64,000 nucleotides of DNA from Mactromeris polynyma. Taxonomy: Eukaryota; Mollusca; Bivalvia; Venerida; Mactridae. The stretch covers positions 15,146,256-15,210,255 of the forward strand of contig JASFXZ010000001.1 in assembly GCA_032209605.1 (NCBI GenBank), written 5' to 3'. The notes under the pieces are model-generated. The model was not told the origin of the DNA. It saw only the letters and a program-made list of their open reading frames with translations, and did not search any database. Position numbers and translations under genes: made by a program. Shown here piece after piece: positions 47,970 to 59,152 of the stretch. Within the stretch, counting starts at the first letter, position 1. Each line of letters starts with the position of its first letter.

Positions 47970-50325
47970 ATGTTATTTCAATTCTATGACCATGGTTGTT
48001 ACTGGCATACAGCTATTTGAATGATATGGCCAAGGTTGTATCTTACCATGGTTGTTACTGACATACAGCTATTTGAATGATATGAACATGGTTGTTACTG
48101 ACATACAGCTATTTTAATTATATGACCATGGTTGTAACTGACATACAGCTATTTTAATTATATGACCATGGTTGTTACTGACATACAGCTATTTGAATGA
48201 TATGAACATGGTTGTATCTTACCATGGTTGTTACTGACATACAGCTATTTTACTTATATGACCATGGTTGTTACTGACATACAGCTATTTTACTTATATG
48301 ACCATGGTTGTTACTGACATACAGCTATTTTACTTATATGACCATGGTTGTTACTGACATACAGCTATTTTACTTATATGACCATGGTTGTTACTGGCAT
48401 ACAGCTATTTTACTTATATGACCATGGTTGTTACTGGCATACAGCTATTTTACTTATATGACTATGGTCGTTACTGACAAACAGCTATTTGAATGATATG
48501 ACCATGGTTGTATCTTACCATGGTTGTTACTGGCATACAGCTATTTTACTTATATGACCATGGTTGTAACTGGCAGACAGCTAGTTTACTTATATGACCA
48601 TGGTTGTTACTGACAGAAGCTATTTTACTTATATGACCATGGTTGTTACTGGCAGACAGCTATTTTACTTATATGACTATGGTTGTTACTGACATACGGC
48701 TACTTATATTATATGACCATGGTTGTTACTGGCAGACAGCTATTTTAATTAAATGACCATGGTTGATATTGAAAGACAGCTATTTTAATTCTATGACCAT
48801 GGTTGTTACTGGCAGACAGCTATTTTACTTATATGACTATGGTCGTTACTGACATACAGCTATTTGAATGATATGAACATGGTTGTTTCTTACCATGGTT
48901 GTTACTGACATACAGCTATTTGAATGATATGAACTTGGTTGTATTTTACCATGGTTGTTACTGACATACAGCTATTTCAATTATATGACCATGATTGTAT
49001 CTTGCCATGGTAGTTACTGACGTACAGCTATTTGAATAATATGCACATGGTTGTATCTTACCATGGTTGTTACTGACATACAGCTATTTTAATTATATGA
49101 CCATGGTTGATACTGACATACAGCTATTTTAATTATATGACCATGGTTGTTACTGACATACAGCTATTTGAATGATATGACCATGGTTGTATCTTACCAT
49201 TGTTGTTACTGACATACATCCATTTTAATTATATGACCATGATTGTTACTGACATACAGCTATTTGAATGATATGAACATGGTTTTATCTTACCATGGTT
49301 GTTACTGACATACAGCTATTTTACTTATATGACCATGGTTGTTACTGACATACAGCTATTTTATTAATATGACCATGGTTGTTACTGGCAGACAGCTATT
49401 TTACTTATATGACAATGGTCGTTACTGACATACAGCTATTTGAATGATATGGACATGGTTGTATCTTACCATGGTTGTTACTGACATACAGCTATTTTAA
49501 TTATATGACCATGGTTGATACTGACATACAGCTATTTTAATTATATGACCATGGTTGTGCTGACATACAGCTATCTGAATGATATGAACATGGTTATATC
49601 TTAACATGGTTGTTACTGAAATACAGCTATTTTAATTATATGACCATGGTTGATACTGACATAAAGCTGTTTTAATTATATGACCATGGTTGATACTGAA
49701 AGACAGCTATTTTAATTATATGACCATGGTTGATATTGAAAGACAGCTGTTTTAATTATATGGCCATGGTTGTTACTGGCAGACAGCTATTTGAATTATA
49801 TGACCATGGTTGATATTGAAAGACAACTATTTTAATTAAATGACCATGGTTGATACTGAAAGACAGCTATTTTAATTATATGACCATGGTTGATATTGAA
49901 AGACAGCTATTTAAATTATATGACCATGGTTGTTACTGGTAGACAGCTATTTAAATTATATGACCATGGTTGATACGGAAAGACAGCTATTTGAATTATA
50001 TGGCCATGGTTGATACTGAAAGACAGCTATTTTACTTATATGACCAAGGTTGTTACTGGCAGACAGCTATTTGAATTATATATCCATGGTTGAAACTGAA
50101 AGACAGCTATTTAAATTATATGACCATGGTTGTTACTGGCAGACTGCTATTTGAATTGTATGACCATGGTTGATACTGAAAGACAGCTTTTTGAATTATA
50201 TGACCATGGTTGATACTGAAAGACAGCTACTTGAATTATATGACCATAGTTGTTACTGGCAAACAGCTATTTTAATTATATGGCCATGGTTGTTACTGGC
50301 AGACAGCTGTTTTAATTGTATGACA
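47970..50325. repeat. 40-bp satellite (CCATGG-containing), with 56-bp variants
   Basis: Unit TTGTTACTGACATACAGCTA plus TTTTACTTATATGACCATGG. Some units carry a 16-bp insert 'ttgtatcttaccatgg' (56-bp units), which itself duplicates the CCATGG-containing end. Divergence is higher than in other arrays, with sub-families 'ctgacatacag', 'ctggcagacag' and 'ctgaaagacag'. Both edges (47870-47970 and 50325-50520) fade into degenerate versions of the same phrase. It ends about 640 bp beyond the stop codon of the galectin-like gene. Confidence 0.95.
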
Positions 50326-50574
50326 GTGATTCTCGGTAGCTGAATGATATATTTCAAATCAGTGAACATGGCTGATATTTTGTTAAACGAGATTGTTATC
50401 ACGTTAGTTACTGAATAACATTCGGCTAATTCTGTGACAATGGTTGACAGTAAACAAATGTTATTTCAATACAGCAATCATTGTCGTTAACAGTTAAATG
50501 TTATAGTTAAATAAGTCAGTGAAATAAGGCCCAAAAATAGGGTAGGTTGATCGGAATTTGTTTTTGAGATTTTT

Positions 50575-50580
50575 TTTATT
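50575..50580 (-). terminator. candidate poly(A) signal of the galectin-like gene
   Basis: The minus strand reads AATAAA about 380 nt past the TAA at 50961-50963. It is the first canonical hexamer on that strand downstream. Confidence 0.4.
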
Positions 50581-50960
50581 TCAAACAAAGCAAAGTAAAC
50601 ATAGTTATAATTGAATATATGTTTAAAGACAAATCCCCTTTCCCTTTTAACATGGATACTGTTTAATCAATGTGAATATAATGCTCCATTGCTGGAATAC
50701 TCGTAAAGCGTCTAATAACTGCATGGGCAGGAATATAAACCTAAAGAAAAATTCACAAAAAGAAGAAATTTTACCAAAAAGAAATAAATGTTAACACACG
50801 AAAAAATATCTTAGGGTCGGAGGAAAAAATAGGGTAGGTCGTGAAACCTGAAACAAACATAATGTTATAAAGGTTAGTAGTGAAATGTTTGTTGATACAG
50901 TTGCCTAACAATGGCTGGATGAACTATACATTGTGCATAGTTATTCATTCATCAAATAAA

Positions 50961-51083
50961 TTACGGGGCAACAAATTCGATCCTATGGAGCAGCATACCA
51001 ACATCTGAGAACAGCAACATCTTAGCCTTTTCCGGTTGGGTAGGGTGGGTGTATTTTACGACTTCAACATCGTCCAAAAGAAC
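50961..51083 (-). CDS. exon 4 (terminal) of the galectin-like gene
   Basis: 123 nt including TAA, acceptor ATATTTCAG. Encodes residues 107-146: the VLLDDVEVVKYTHP strand pair and the final LLHRIEFV strand. Confidence 0.8.
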   Translation of the reverse strand, partial: VLLDDVEVVKYTHPTQPEKAKMLLFSDVGMLLHRIEFVAP

Positions 51084-54000
51084 CTGAAATATTGAAATAT
51101 TCTGCTAGAAATTAAGTTGTATTTTCACGAGAATCTGCAATGTTTTGCAGGATTCTAGTTTTTGCTAAAAATATCAATTGAGATTGAACTCCATAAAAAA
51201 TCATAAAGTTTTCGATGGAATGTATGCTAAATGCGTGAATAGATGTAGATTGAAACATACATTTAAACTAATCTAATATTTCTGCCGTTCATAATTTTTT
51301 GTTTCTCTCGAAATCAACACATGTTTTTTCGCGTACCTGAAGATCGTTTGTCAGCGCCTTGAATGTGATGTTGTACATCGATCCGGCACGCAAGGGGTAC
51401 GGAGTAATGATGGCATGGTCAATCCAACCACCAGCATACGTTTTGAACTTTACGTTGTCTGAAAGATAAATCACGTTCGAAGTAATTAGATATATTATCA
51501 TTTAACAAAAATACGTGGCTATACGGACTGGGCAGTCGGATTAATCAGTGTAACACAGAAAATTTATCTAGAAAGAACACATGTGGCCCTTGAAAAACTG
51601 TTTTTCATATCTCGTAATCGCTATATTCATAATGATTGGAATGCAAAATATGCATTTAGGAATTGCTTGTTTGTTGCTGATACGCAAGTATTCGTTAAAT
51701 CTATTTTTCTGCATTTACACATACGAATTATTTTATGCATTGCATTCCGAGTATTGGAGATTCGGCTGTAAAATTGTATAATATAATAATAATAAGGAAC
51801 ATCTTATAAATTGTTGTCATGAAGTTATTTGTGTTTAATATCGTGAAAAACCCCGATTCGTCACCATAGTTTATTTAGATGGTAATCGAGAGACATACTG
51901 ATATATAGAGGATATCAAATCAGTCTTTTATGTATGTATAAAACAGTCAGTTTTTCAAATAAAAGATGTACATCGAGTATTCTCGGTTGACAGTCTGAGA
52001 AGATCACCGAAGAAGGAAATGATGATGAAGATGATCATGATGGTATGGTAATAATGATGATGGTGATGGTGGGAGTAGTTGATGATGATGCAAATGATGA
52101 TGATGATGATACTGACGATGATGCAAATGATGATGATGATGATACTGACGATGATGCAAATGATGATGATGATGATACTGACGATGATGCAAATGATGAT
52201 GATGATGATACTGACGATGATGCAAATGATGATGATGATGATACTGACGATGATGCAAATGATGATGATGATGATACTGACGATGATGCAAATGATGATG
52301 ATGATGATACTGACGATGATGCAAATGATGATGATGATGATACTGACATAATGATGGTTATGACGTTAGTGATGATAGAGGAGGATATAATCTTAATATT
52401 TATCACACTTGGCCATGATTGATATTTTGAACCTTGCATGCAAAGAGACTATATGCATTTGAATTTTAAAGTTATTAAGGCGTACTGCTCTGTGGACGCA
52501 TTTCCAGGCTTATCATCAATATTTCTGCGGCCCCAGAAGAAACATTGTACGCATCGTCCAATGTGTCAAGAAGTTGTATTTGTCCAAATCTGAAAATAGC
52601 AATGCACATTTAAATTCCAATACTCGTTAAAACTGAAATATTTTAGAACAGGTACCACCACTTACGCGTTCTCGTTTATCAATTATAAACGGATAAATTG
52701 ACATATAAACCAATTCTTGGGCTTCCAAGATAGTTTCATACACTTGCCACATGTCAAATATTTCATTTCTTACATATAGAACATTATGTAACAGTCTGAC
52801 AATTGATATTGACTAAGGAGTCTTATAACGTCATTTGTATCCAGCATGGTTGAATCAAAGTTAGTATCCATCTTGTCGCCTTGTCGCTAAGCAAAAATGT
52901 ACATATATTTATTAGATTGACATGGACCATATAGACACATTTCTATTAGTTTGACATGGACAATATAGACATTTTTCTATTAGATTGACATGGACCATAT
53001 AGACATATTTCTATTATTTTGACATGGACCATATAGACATATTTCTATTAGATTGACATGGACCATATGTACATATTTTTATTAGTTTGACATGGACCAT
53101 ATAGACATATTTCTATTAGTTTGACATGGACCATATAGACATATTTCTATTAGATTGACATGGACCATATAGACATATTTCTATTAGATTGACATGGACC
53201 ATATAAACATATTTCTATTAGATTGACATGGACCATATAGACATATTTCTATTAGTTTGACATGGACCATAAAGACATATTTCTATTAGATTGACATGGA
53301 CCATATAGACATATTTCTATTAGTTTGACATGGACCATATAGACATATTTCTATTAGATTGACATGAACCATATAGACATATTTCTATTAGTTTGACATG
53401 GACCATATAGACATATTTCTATTAGTTTGACATGGACCATATAGACATATTTCTATTAGTTTGACATGGACCATATAGACATATTTCTATTAGTTTGACA
53501 AGGATCATAAAGACATATTTCTATTAGATTGACATGGACCATATAGACATATTTCTATTAGTTTGACATGAACCATATAGACATATTTCTATTAGATTGA
53601 CAAGGACCATATAGACATATTTCTATTAGTTTGACATGAACCATATAGACATATTTCTATTTGTTTGACATGGACCATATAGACATATTTCTATTAGTTT
53701 GACATGAACCATATAGACATATTTCTATTTGTTTGACATGGACCATATAGACATATTTCTATTAGTTTGACATGGACCATATAGACATATTTCTATTAGT
53801 TTGACATGGACCATATAGACATATTTCTATTAGTTTGACATGGACCATATAGACATATTTCTATTAGATTGACATGGACCATATAGACATATTTCTATTA
53901 GTTTGACATGGACCATATAGACATATTTCTATTAGTTTGACATGGACCATATAGACATATTTCTTTTAGATTGACATGGACCATATAGACATATTTCTAT

Positions 54001-57000
54001 TAGATTGACATGGACCATATAGACATATTTCTATTAGATTGACATGGACCATATAGACATATTTCTATTAGTTTGACATGGACCATATAGACATATTTCT
54101 ATTAGATTGACATGGACCATATAGACATATTTCTATTAGTTTGACATGGACCATATGTACATATTTTTATTAGTTTGACATGGACCATATAGACATATTT
54201 CTATTAGTTTGACATGGACCATATAGACATATATCTATTAGATTGACATGGACCATATAGACATATTTCTATTAGTTTGACATGGACCATATAGACATAT
54301 TTCTATTAGATTGACATGGACCATATAGACATATTTCTATTAGATTGACATGGACCATATATACATATTTCTATTAGTTTGACATGGACCATATAGACAT
54401 ATTTCTATTAGTTTGACATGGACCATATAGACATATTTCTATTAGTTTGACATGGACCATATGTACATATTTTTATTAGTTTGACATGGACCATATATAC
54501 ATATTTTTATTAGTTTGACATGGACCATATAGACATATTTCTATTAGATTGACATGGACCATATAGACATATTTCTATTAGATTGACATGGACCATATAG
54601 ACATATTTCTATTAGTTTGACATGGACCATATAGACATATTTCTATTAGATTGACATGGACCATATAGACATATTTCTATTAGTTTGACATGGACCATAT
54701 AGACATATTTCTATTAGTTTGACATGGACCATATAGACATATTTCTATTAGATTGACATGGACCATATAGACATATTTCTATTAGATTGACATGGACCAT
54801 ATAGACATATTTCTATTAGATTGACATGGACCATATAGACATATTTCTATTAGTTTGACATGGACCATATAGACATATTTTTATTAGTTTGACATGGACC
54901 ATATAGACATATTTCTATTAGATTGACATGGACCATATAGACATATTTCTATTAGTTTGACATGGACCATACAGACATATTTTTATTAGATTGACATGGA
55001 CCATATAGACATATTTCTATTAGTTTGACATGGACCATATAGACATATTTCTATTAGTTTGACATGGATCATAAAGACATATTTCTATTAGTTTGACATG
55101 GATCATAAAGACATATTTCTATTAGATTGACATGGACCATATAGACATATTTCTATTCGTTTGACATGAACCATATATACATAATTCTATTAGATTGACA
55201 TGGACCATATAGACATATTTCTTTTAGTTTGACATGAACCATATAGACATATTTCTATTAGTTTGACATGGACCATATAGACATATTTCTATTAGTTTGA
55301 CATGGACCATATAGACATATTTCTATTAGATTGACATGGACCATATAGACATATTTCTATTAGATTGACATGGACCATATAGACATATTTCTATTAGTTT
55401 GACATGGACCATATAGACATATTTCTATTAGATTGACATGGACCATATAGACATATTTCTATTAGTTTGACATGGACCATATAGACATATTTTTATTAGT
55501 TTGACATGGACCATATAGACATATTTCTATTAGTTTGACATGGACCATATAGACATATTTCTATTAGTTTGACATGGACCATATAGACATATTTCTATTA
55601 GTTTGACATGGACCATATAGACATATTTCTATTAGATTGACATGGACCATATAGACATATTTCTATTAGATTGACATGGACCATATAGACATATTTCTAT
55701 TAGTTTGACATGGACCATATAGACATATTTCTATTAGTTTGACATGGACCATAAAGACATATTTCTATTAGATTGACATGGACCATAAAGACATATTTCT
55801 ATTAGATTGACATGGACCATAAAGACATATTTCTATTAGTTTGACATGGACCATATATACATATTTCTATTAGATTGACATGGACCATAAAGACATATTT
55901 CTATTAGTTTGACATGGACCATATATACATATTTCTTTTAGATTGACATGGACCATATATACATATTTCTATTAGATTGACATGGACCATATAGACATAT
56001 TTCTATTAGTTTGACATGGACCATATAGACATATTTCTATTAGTTTGACATGGACCATAAAGACATATTTCTATTAGTTTGACATGGACCATATAGACAT
56101 ATTTCTATTAGATTGACATGGACCATATAGACATATTTCTATTAGATTGAAATGGACCATATATACATATTTCTATTAGTTTGTCATGGACCATATAGAC
56201 ATATTTCTATTAGTTTGACATGGACCATATAGACATATTTCTATTAGTTTGACATGGACCATATAGACATATTTCTATTAGTTTGACATGGACCATATAG
56301 ACATATTTCTATTAGATTGACATGGACCATATAGACATATTTCTATTAGATTGACATGGACCATATAGACATATTTCTATTAGTTTGACATGGACCATAT
56401 AGACATATTTCTATTAGTTTGACATGGACCATAAAGACATATTTCTATTAGATTGACATGGACCATAAAGACATATTTCTATTAGATTGACATGGACCAT
56501 AAAGACATATTTCTATTAGTTTGACATGGACCATATATACATATTTCTATTAGATTGACATGGACCATAAAGACATATTTCTATTAGTTTGACATGGACC
56601 ATATATACATATTTCTTTTAGATTGACATGGACCATATATACATATTTCTATTAGATTGACATGGACCATATAGACATATTTCTATTAGTTTGACATGGA
56701 CCATATAGACATATTTCTATTAGTTTGACATGGACCATAAAGACATATTTCTATTAGTTTGACATGGACCATATAGACATATTTCTATTAGATTGACATG
56801 GACCATATAGACATATTTCTATTAGATTGAAATGGACCATATATACATATTTCTATTAGTTTGACATGGACCATAAAGACATATTTCTATTAGTTTGACA
56901 TGGACCATAAAGACATATTTCTATTAGTTTGACATGGACCATATAGACATATTTCTATTAGATTGACATGGACCATATATACATATTTCTATTAGTTTGA

Positions 57001-57586
57001 CATGGACCATATAGACATATTTCTATTAGTTTGACATGGACCATATAGACATATTTCTATTAGTTTGACATGGACCATATAGACATATTTCTATTAGATT
57101 GACATGGACCATATATACATATTTCTATTAGTTTGACATGGACCATATAGACGTATTTCTATTAGATTGACATGGACCATATAGACATATTTCTATTAGA
57201 TTGACATGGACCATAAAGACATATCTTCAAAAGTGTATTGTTTATAGCGTATTCTAAAATAACACTTCTTCTTCGTCGCGAGAAAGAAAAAAACATCACA
57301 TTGACTTGTGGATGGATCACTTATACATATTGACTTGTGCGAAAGTTCTCTTGAGTGGAATTGCTAGGGTGCTTATCAGCTCTCGGTCTATATTAGTTTC
57401 GCCACGACAATACTTCCAAATATCGACTCGCTTAAAAGGCGATACGTATTCAATATATAAACAAAACAGTTGCTTTACAAACGTTTATACTTACTCAAAA
57501 TCGTCGGCTGTGAATTCTATTATCATATCAATATAAGCCCCGACAAAAAACCTTACTGGTAACCTCATTGAGCCTCCAAGAACCAT
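50961..57586 (-). CDS. galectin-like single-CRD protein, 4 coding exons, 146 aa
   Basis: Not visible as an ORF; assembled from four exons: 57586-57495, 52589-52486, 51458-51337, 51083-50961 (92, 104, 122, 123 nt). Junction phases (2, 1, 0) agree exactly and the sum is 147 codons including TAA. Acceptors are TTGCAG, TATTTTCAG, ATCTTTCAG and ATATTTCAG; donors GA|GTAAGT, CA|GTACGC and CAG|GTACGC. The protein follows galectin strand order: LGGSMRLPV (3-11), IIEF (22-25), EILMISLEMRP (53-63) in place of the H-x-N-x-R strand, GGW (75-77), PYPLRAGSMYNITF (85-98), then LQVLLDDVEVVKYTHP (105-120) and LLHRIEFV (137-144). The sugar-contact His and Asn are replaced (S58, E60; R62 kept) and the W-G-x-E-x-R motif keeps only W77, so glycan binding may be altered or lost. 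No signal peptide, as in galectins. ATG sits exactly at the first acceptor, so 5' UTR or earlier exons lie upstream. The fold assignment comes from pattern reading, not a search. Confidence 0.75.
51337..51458 (-). CDS. exon 3 of the galectin-like gene
   Basis: 122 nt, acceptor ATCTTTCAG, donor CTTCAG|GTACGC. Encodes residues 66-106 with GGW and PYPLRAGSMYNITF, the most galectin-like block. Confidence 0.8.
52080..52350. repeat. 33-bp GAT-rich minisatellite in intron 2, 8 copies
   Basis: Unit GATGATGCAAATGATGATGA plus TGATGATACTGAC, perfect over 8 copies. It lies inside intron 2 of the galectin-like gene (51459-52485). Because 33 is a multiple of 3, four different frames stay open (Asp-rich, Met-rich, Ser-rich, His-rich peptides). 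Their simultaneous openness shows they are artefacts. Confidence 0.95.
52486..52589 (-). CDS. exon 2 of the galectin-like gene
   Basis: 104 nt, acceptor CTATTTTCAG, donor AGCA|GTACGC. Encodes residues 31-65, including EILMISLEMRP, the counterpart of the galectin H-x-N-x-R strand. Confidence 0.7.
52897..57225. repeat. 34-bp satellite filling intron 1, about 127 copies
   Basis: Unit AGATTGACATGGACCATATA plus GACATATTTCTATT, alternating 'agattgac' and 'agtttgac' forms. Higher-order structure: the rare variants 'ttgaaatgg' (56141 and 56821) and 'atttctttta' (55931 and 56611) recur exactly 680 bp apart, i.e. 20 monomers. The array occupies about 88% of intron 1 (52590-57494) of the galectin-like gene. 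The unit length equals that of the array at 33520-34850 but the sequences are unrelated. Confidence 0.97.
57495..57586 (-). CDS. exon 1 of the galectin-like gene
   Basis: 92 nt encoding residues 1-30 plus two bases; begins with ATG directly after TTGCAG and ends at a strong donor TTTTGA|GTAAGT. The reading frame remains open upstream through the acceptor, so the true start could lie in an earlier exon. Confidence 0.7.
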
Positions 57587-59152
57587 CTGCAATAGTAATG
57601 GTGTTACACTTAGAAATGAAAATAGATAACGCCATGTACAACAATTTCGCTTTTCCGATAAGCGCAATAGCCCTCAAAATGGCTTCAGTCGACACTGTAA
57701 AATATCGAGAGAGCAGTTGACATTTTTGGCTGTAACTTTTTTATTTTTCAAATGATCTTAAATATACAGGTGGAATAACAAACTCTCATTTGTAACATTT
57801 AACTAGATATTATGAGTGTGGAATTTGCATTTCTATTTAACCACTCACATTTACATTAAATATAATGTAATTCGGTCCAAAATATGCGAATTTGTCTCAA
57901 TCTAAAGAATGTGCTTGAAAACACTAAAATGTTCGGCAATTTACGGAGATTACCGAACTTTCTAAATTTCCGTCAGCGCCCGGACGAGTGTTCTATATAC
58001 ATGTAGTCGGACGTGTCATCATTTTATGTCCCGTATTATACAATGCATGCGTTACAGCTGTGTAATGATGAGAATTCGGAATCATCGAAAGATTTGCAAA
58101 ACTAAAGAAATGATAACTGGAAATTAATTGTACCAAGAGCATTTAAAGGCTTATTTTACAATTTTCTGATCAAATATTTAATCAGTAATGGTGGTATACA
58201 TATATAAATGTCCGTGTATTTGATTATTCACAGAAACCACGGACCTATATATAGGTCCGTGCAGAAACGAATAAACTTCAATACAAGAGCAAATATTCAA
58301 TATAATTTAGTTGATTTTACCAACATTGCTCGCTGTTCATTATAAATAAAACAATGAAAAGAGTACAACGATTATATTTCGTGACATCGCAACATCAAAT
58401 CACAAAACAATTCTGTTTGCTAATTTCCAATTATTTCCGAGGATAGTTGTATAAAATTATAGATATATTATGCTCATTTTTTGTTCATTTGTTTACCTTA
58501 ACAAACATGAAAAATATATTTCCTATAGTTGAAACATCAATAAACATGCATTAATAAAGAGTATTTGTTGAAGAAAGATGTTTGTACATTATTATTTTTT
58601 AAATTCCAGTTTTTTTATCAATCAGGCTATTTTACAAGTTTTGTCTGTTAGTAATATGGTAAACAAGAATCGGAATGGGTCTTATAAGAGATGGTTTGAC
58701 CAATGTAACAACAATACTAGATGAAGCCAACTCAAACAGTTTATGTTCAGATAAGCCAGTTACATCTTTAAAGCAAGAGACGGTTTAACTGTGCGACAAG
58801 CAGAAAACTTCCTTCTGGAAATGGAATGTTCAATTTACTGAAATATGTTTATCTTCATTTTTAACTTGTTTATAATGTTATAACTGGAAATCGGAATGTG
58901 TACCAGAATGTTCTTTCTACAATAAGTACACTATAGCAAACACAAGCCCGGAGAATCAGTGGTGGAGCGTTCGTGTCCCGGTCGCGACATATCAAAGTTG
59001 TTTACATGGTACAACAATGTAGTTGCTTTCTTTCCTACGTTCGGTATTATATTGATAGAGATAGTACTGATATGCCCGGTGACAGGTTCATGTGACAGGG
59101 CTTTTAAGTATCACATCTCTTGTATCTTTGGCCTGGTATCTTTCTTATAGAA
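57587..59152 (-). other. 5' flank of the galectin-like gene
   Basis: AT-rich; no further exon with galectin-like coding was recognised. It holds a 24-bp perfect palindrome at 58238-58261. Promoter and 5' UTR exons, if any, would lie here or further upstream. Confidence 0.4.
58238..58261. repeat. 24-bp perfect palindrome
   Basis: CACGGACCTATATATAGGTC followed by CGTG; self-complementary over all 24 bases. A related 'gtccgtg' phrase lies 28 bp upstream. Confidence 0.95.

Noticed and set aside
52004..52439. Four overlapping ORFs of 90-134 codons (Asp-, Met-, Ser- and His-rich)
   Set aside because: All arise from a perfect 33-bp repeat open in several frames on both strands, and lie inside intron 2 of the galectin-like gene.
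52640..52740. Extra minus-strand exon ending GAGAACGC|GTAAGT in intron 1
   Set aside because: Open frame is short, lacks a clear acceptor, and inserting it would break the exact phase match between exons 1 and 2.
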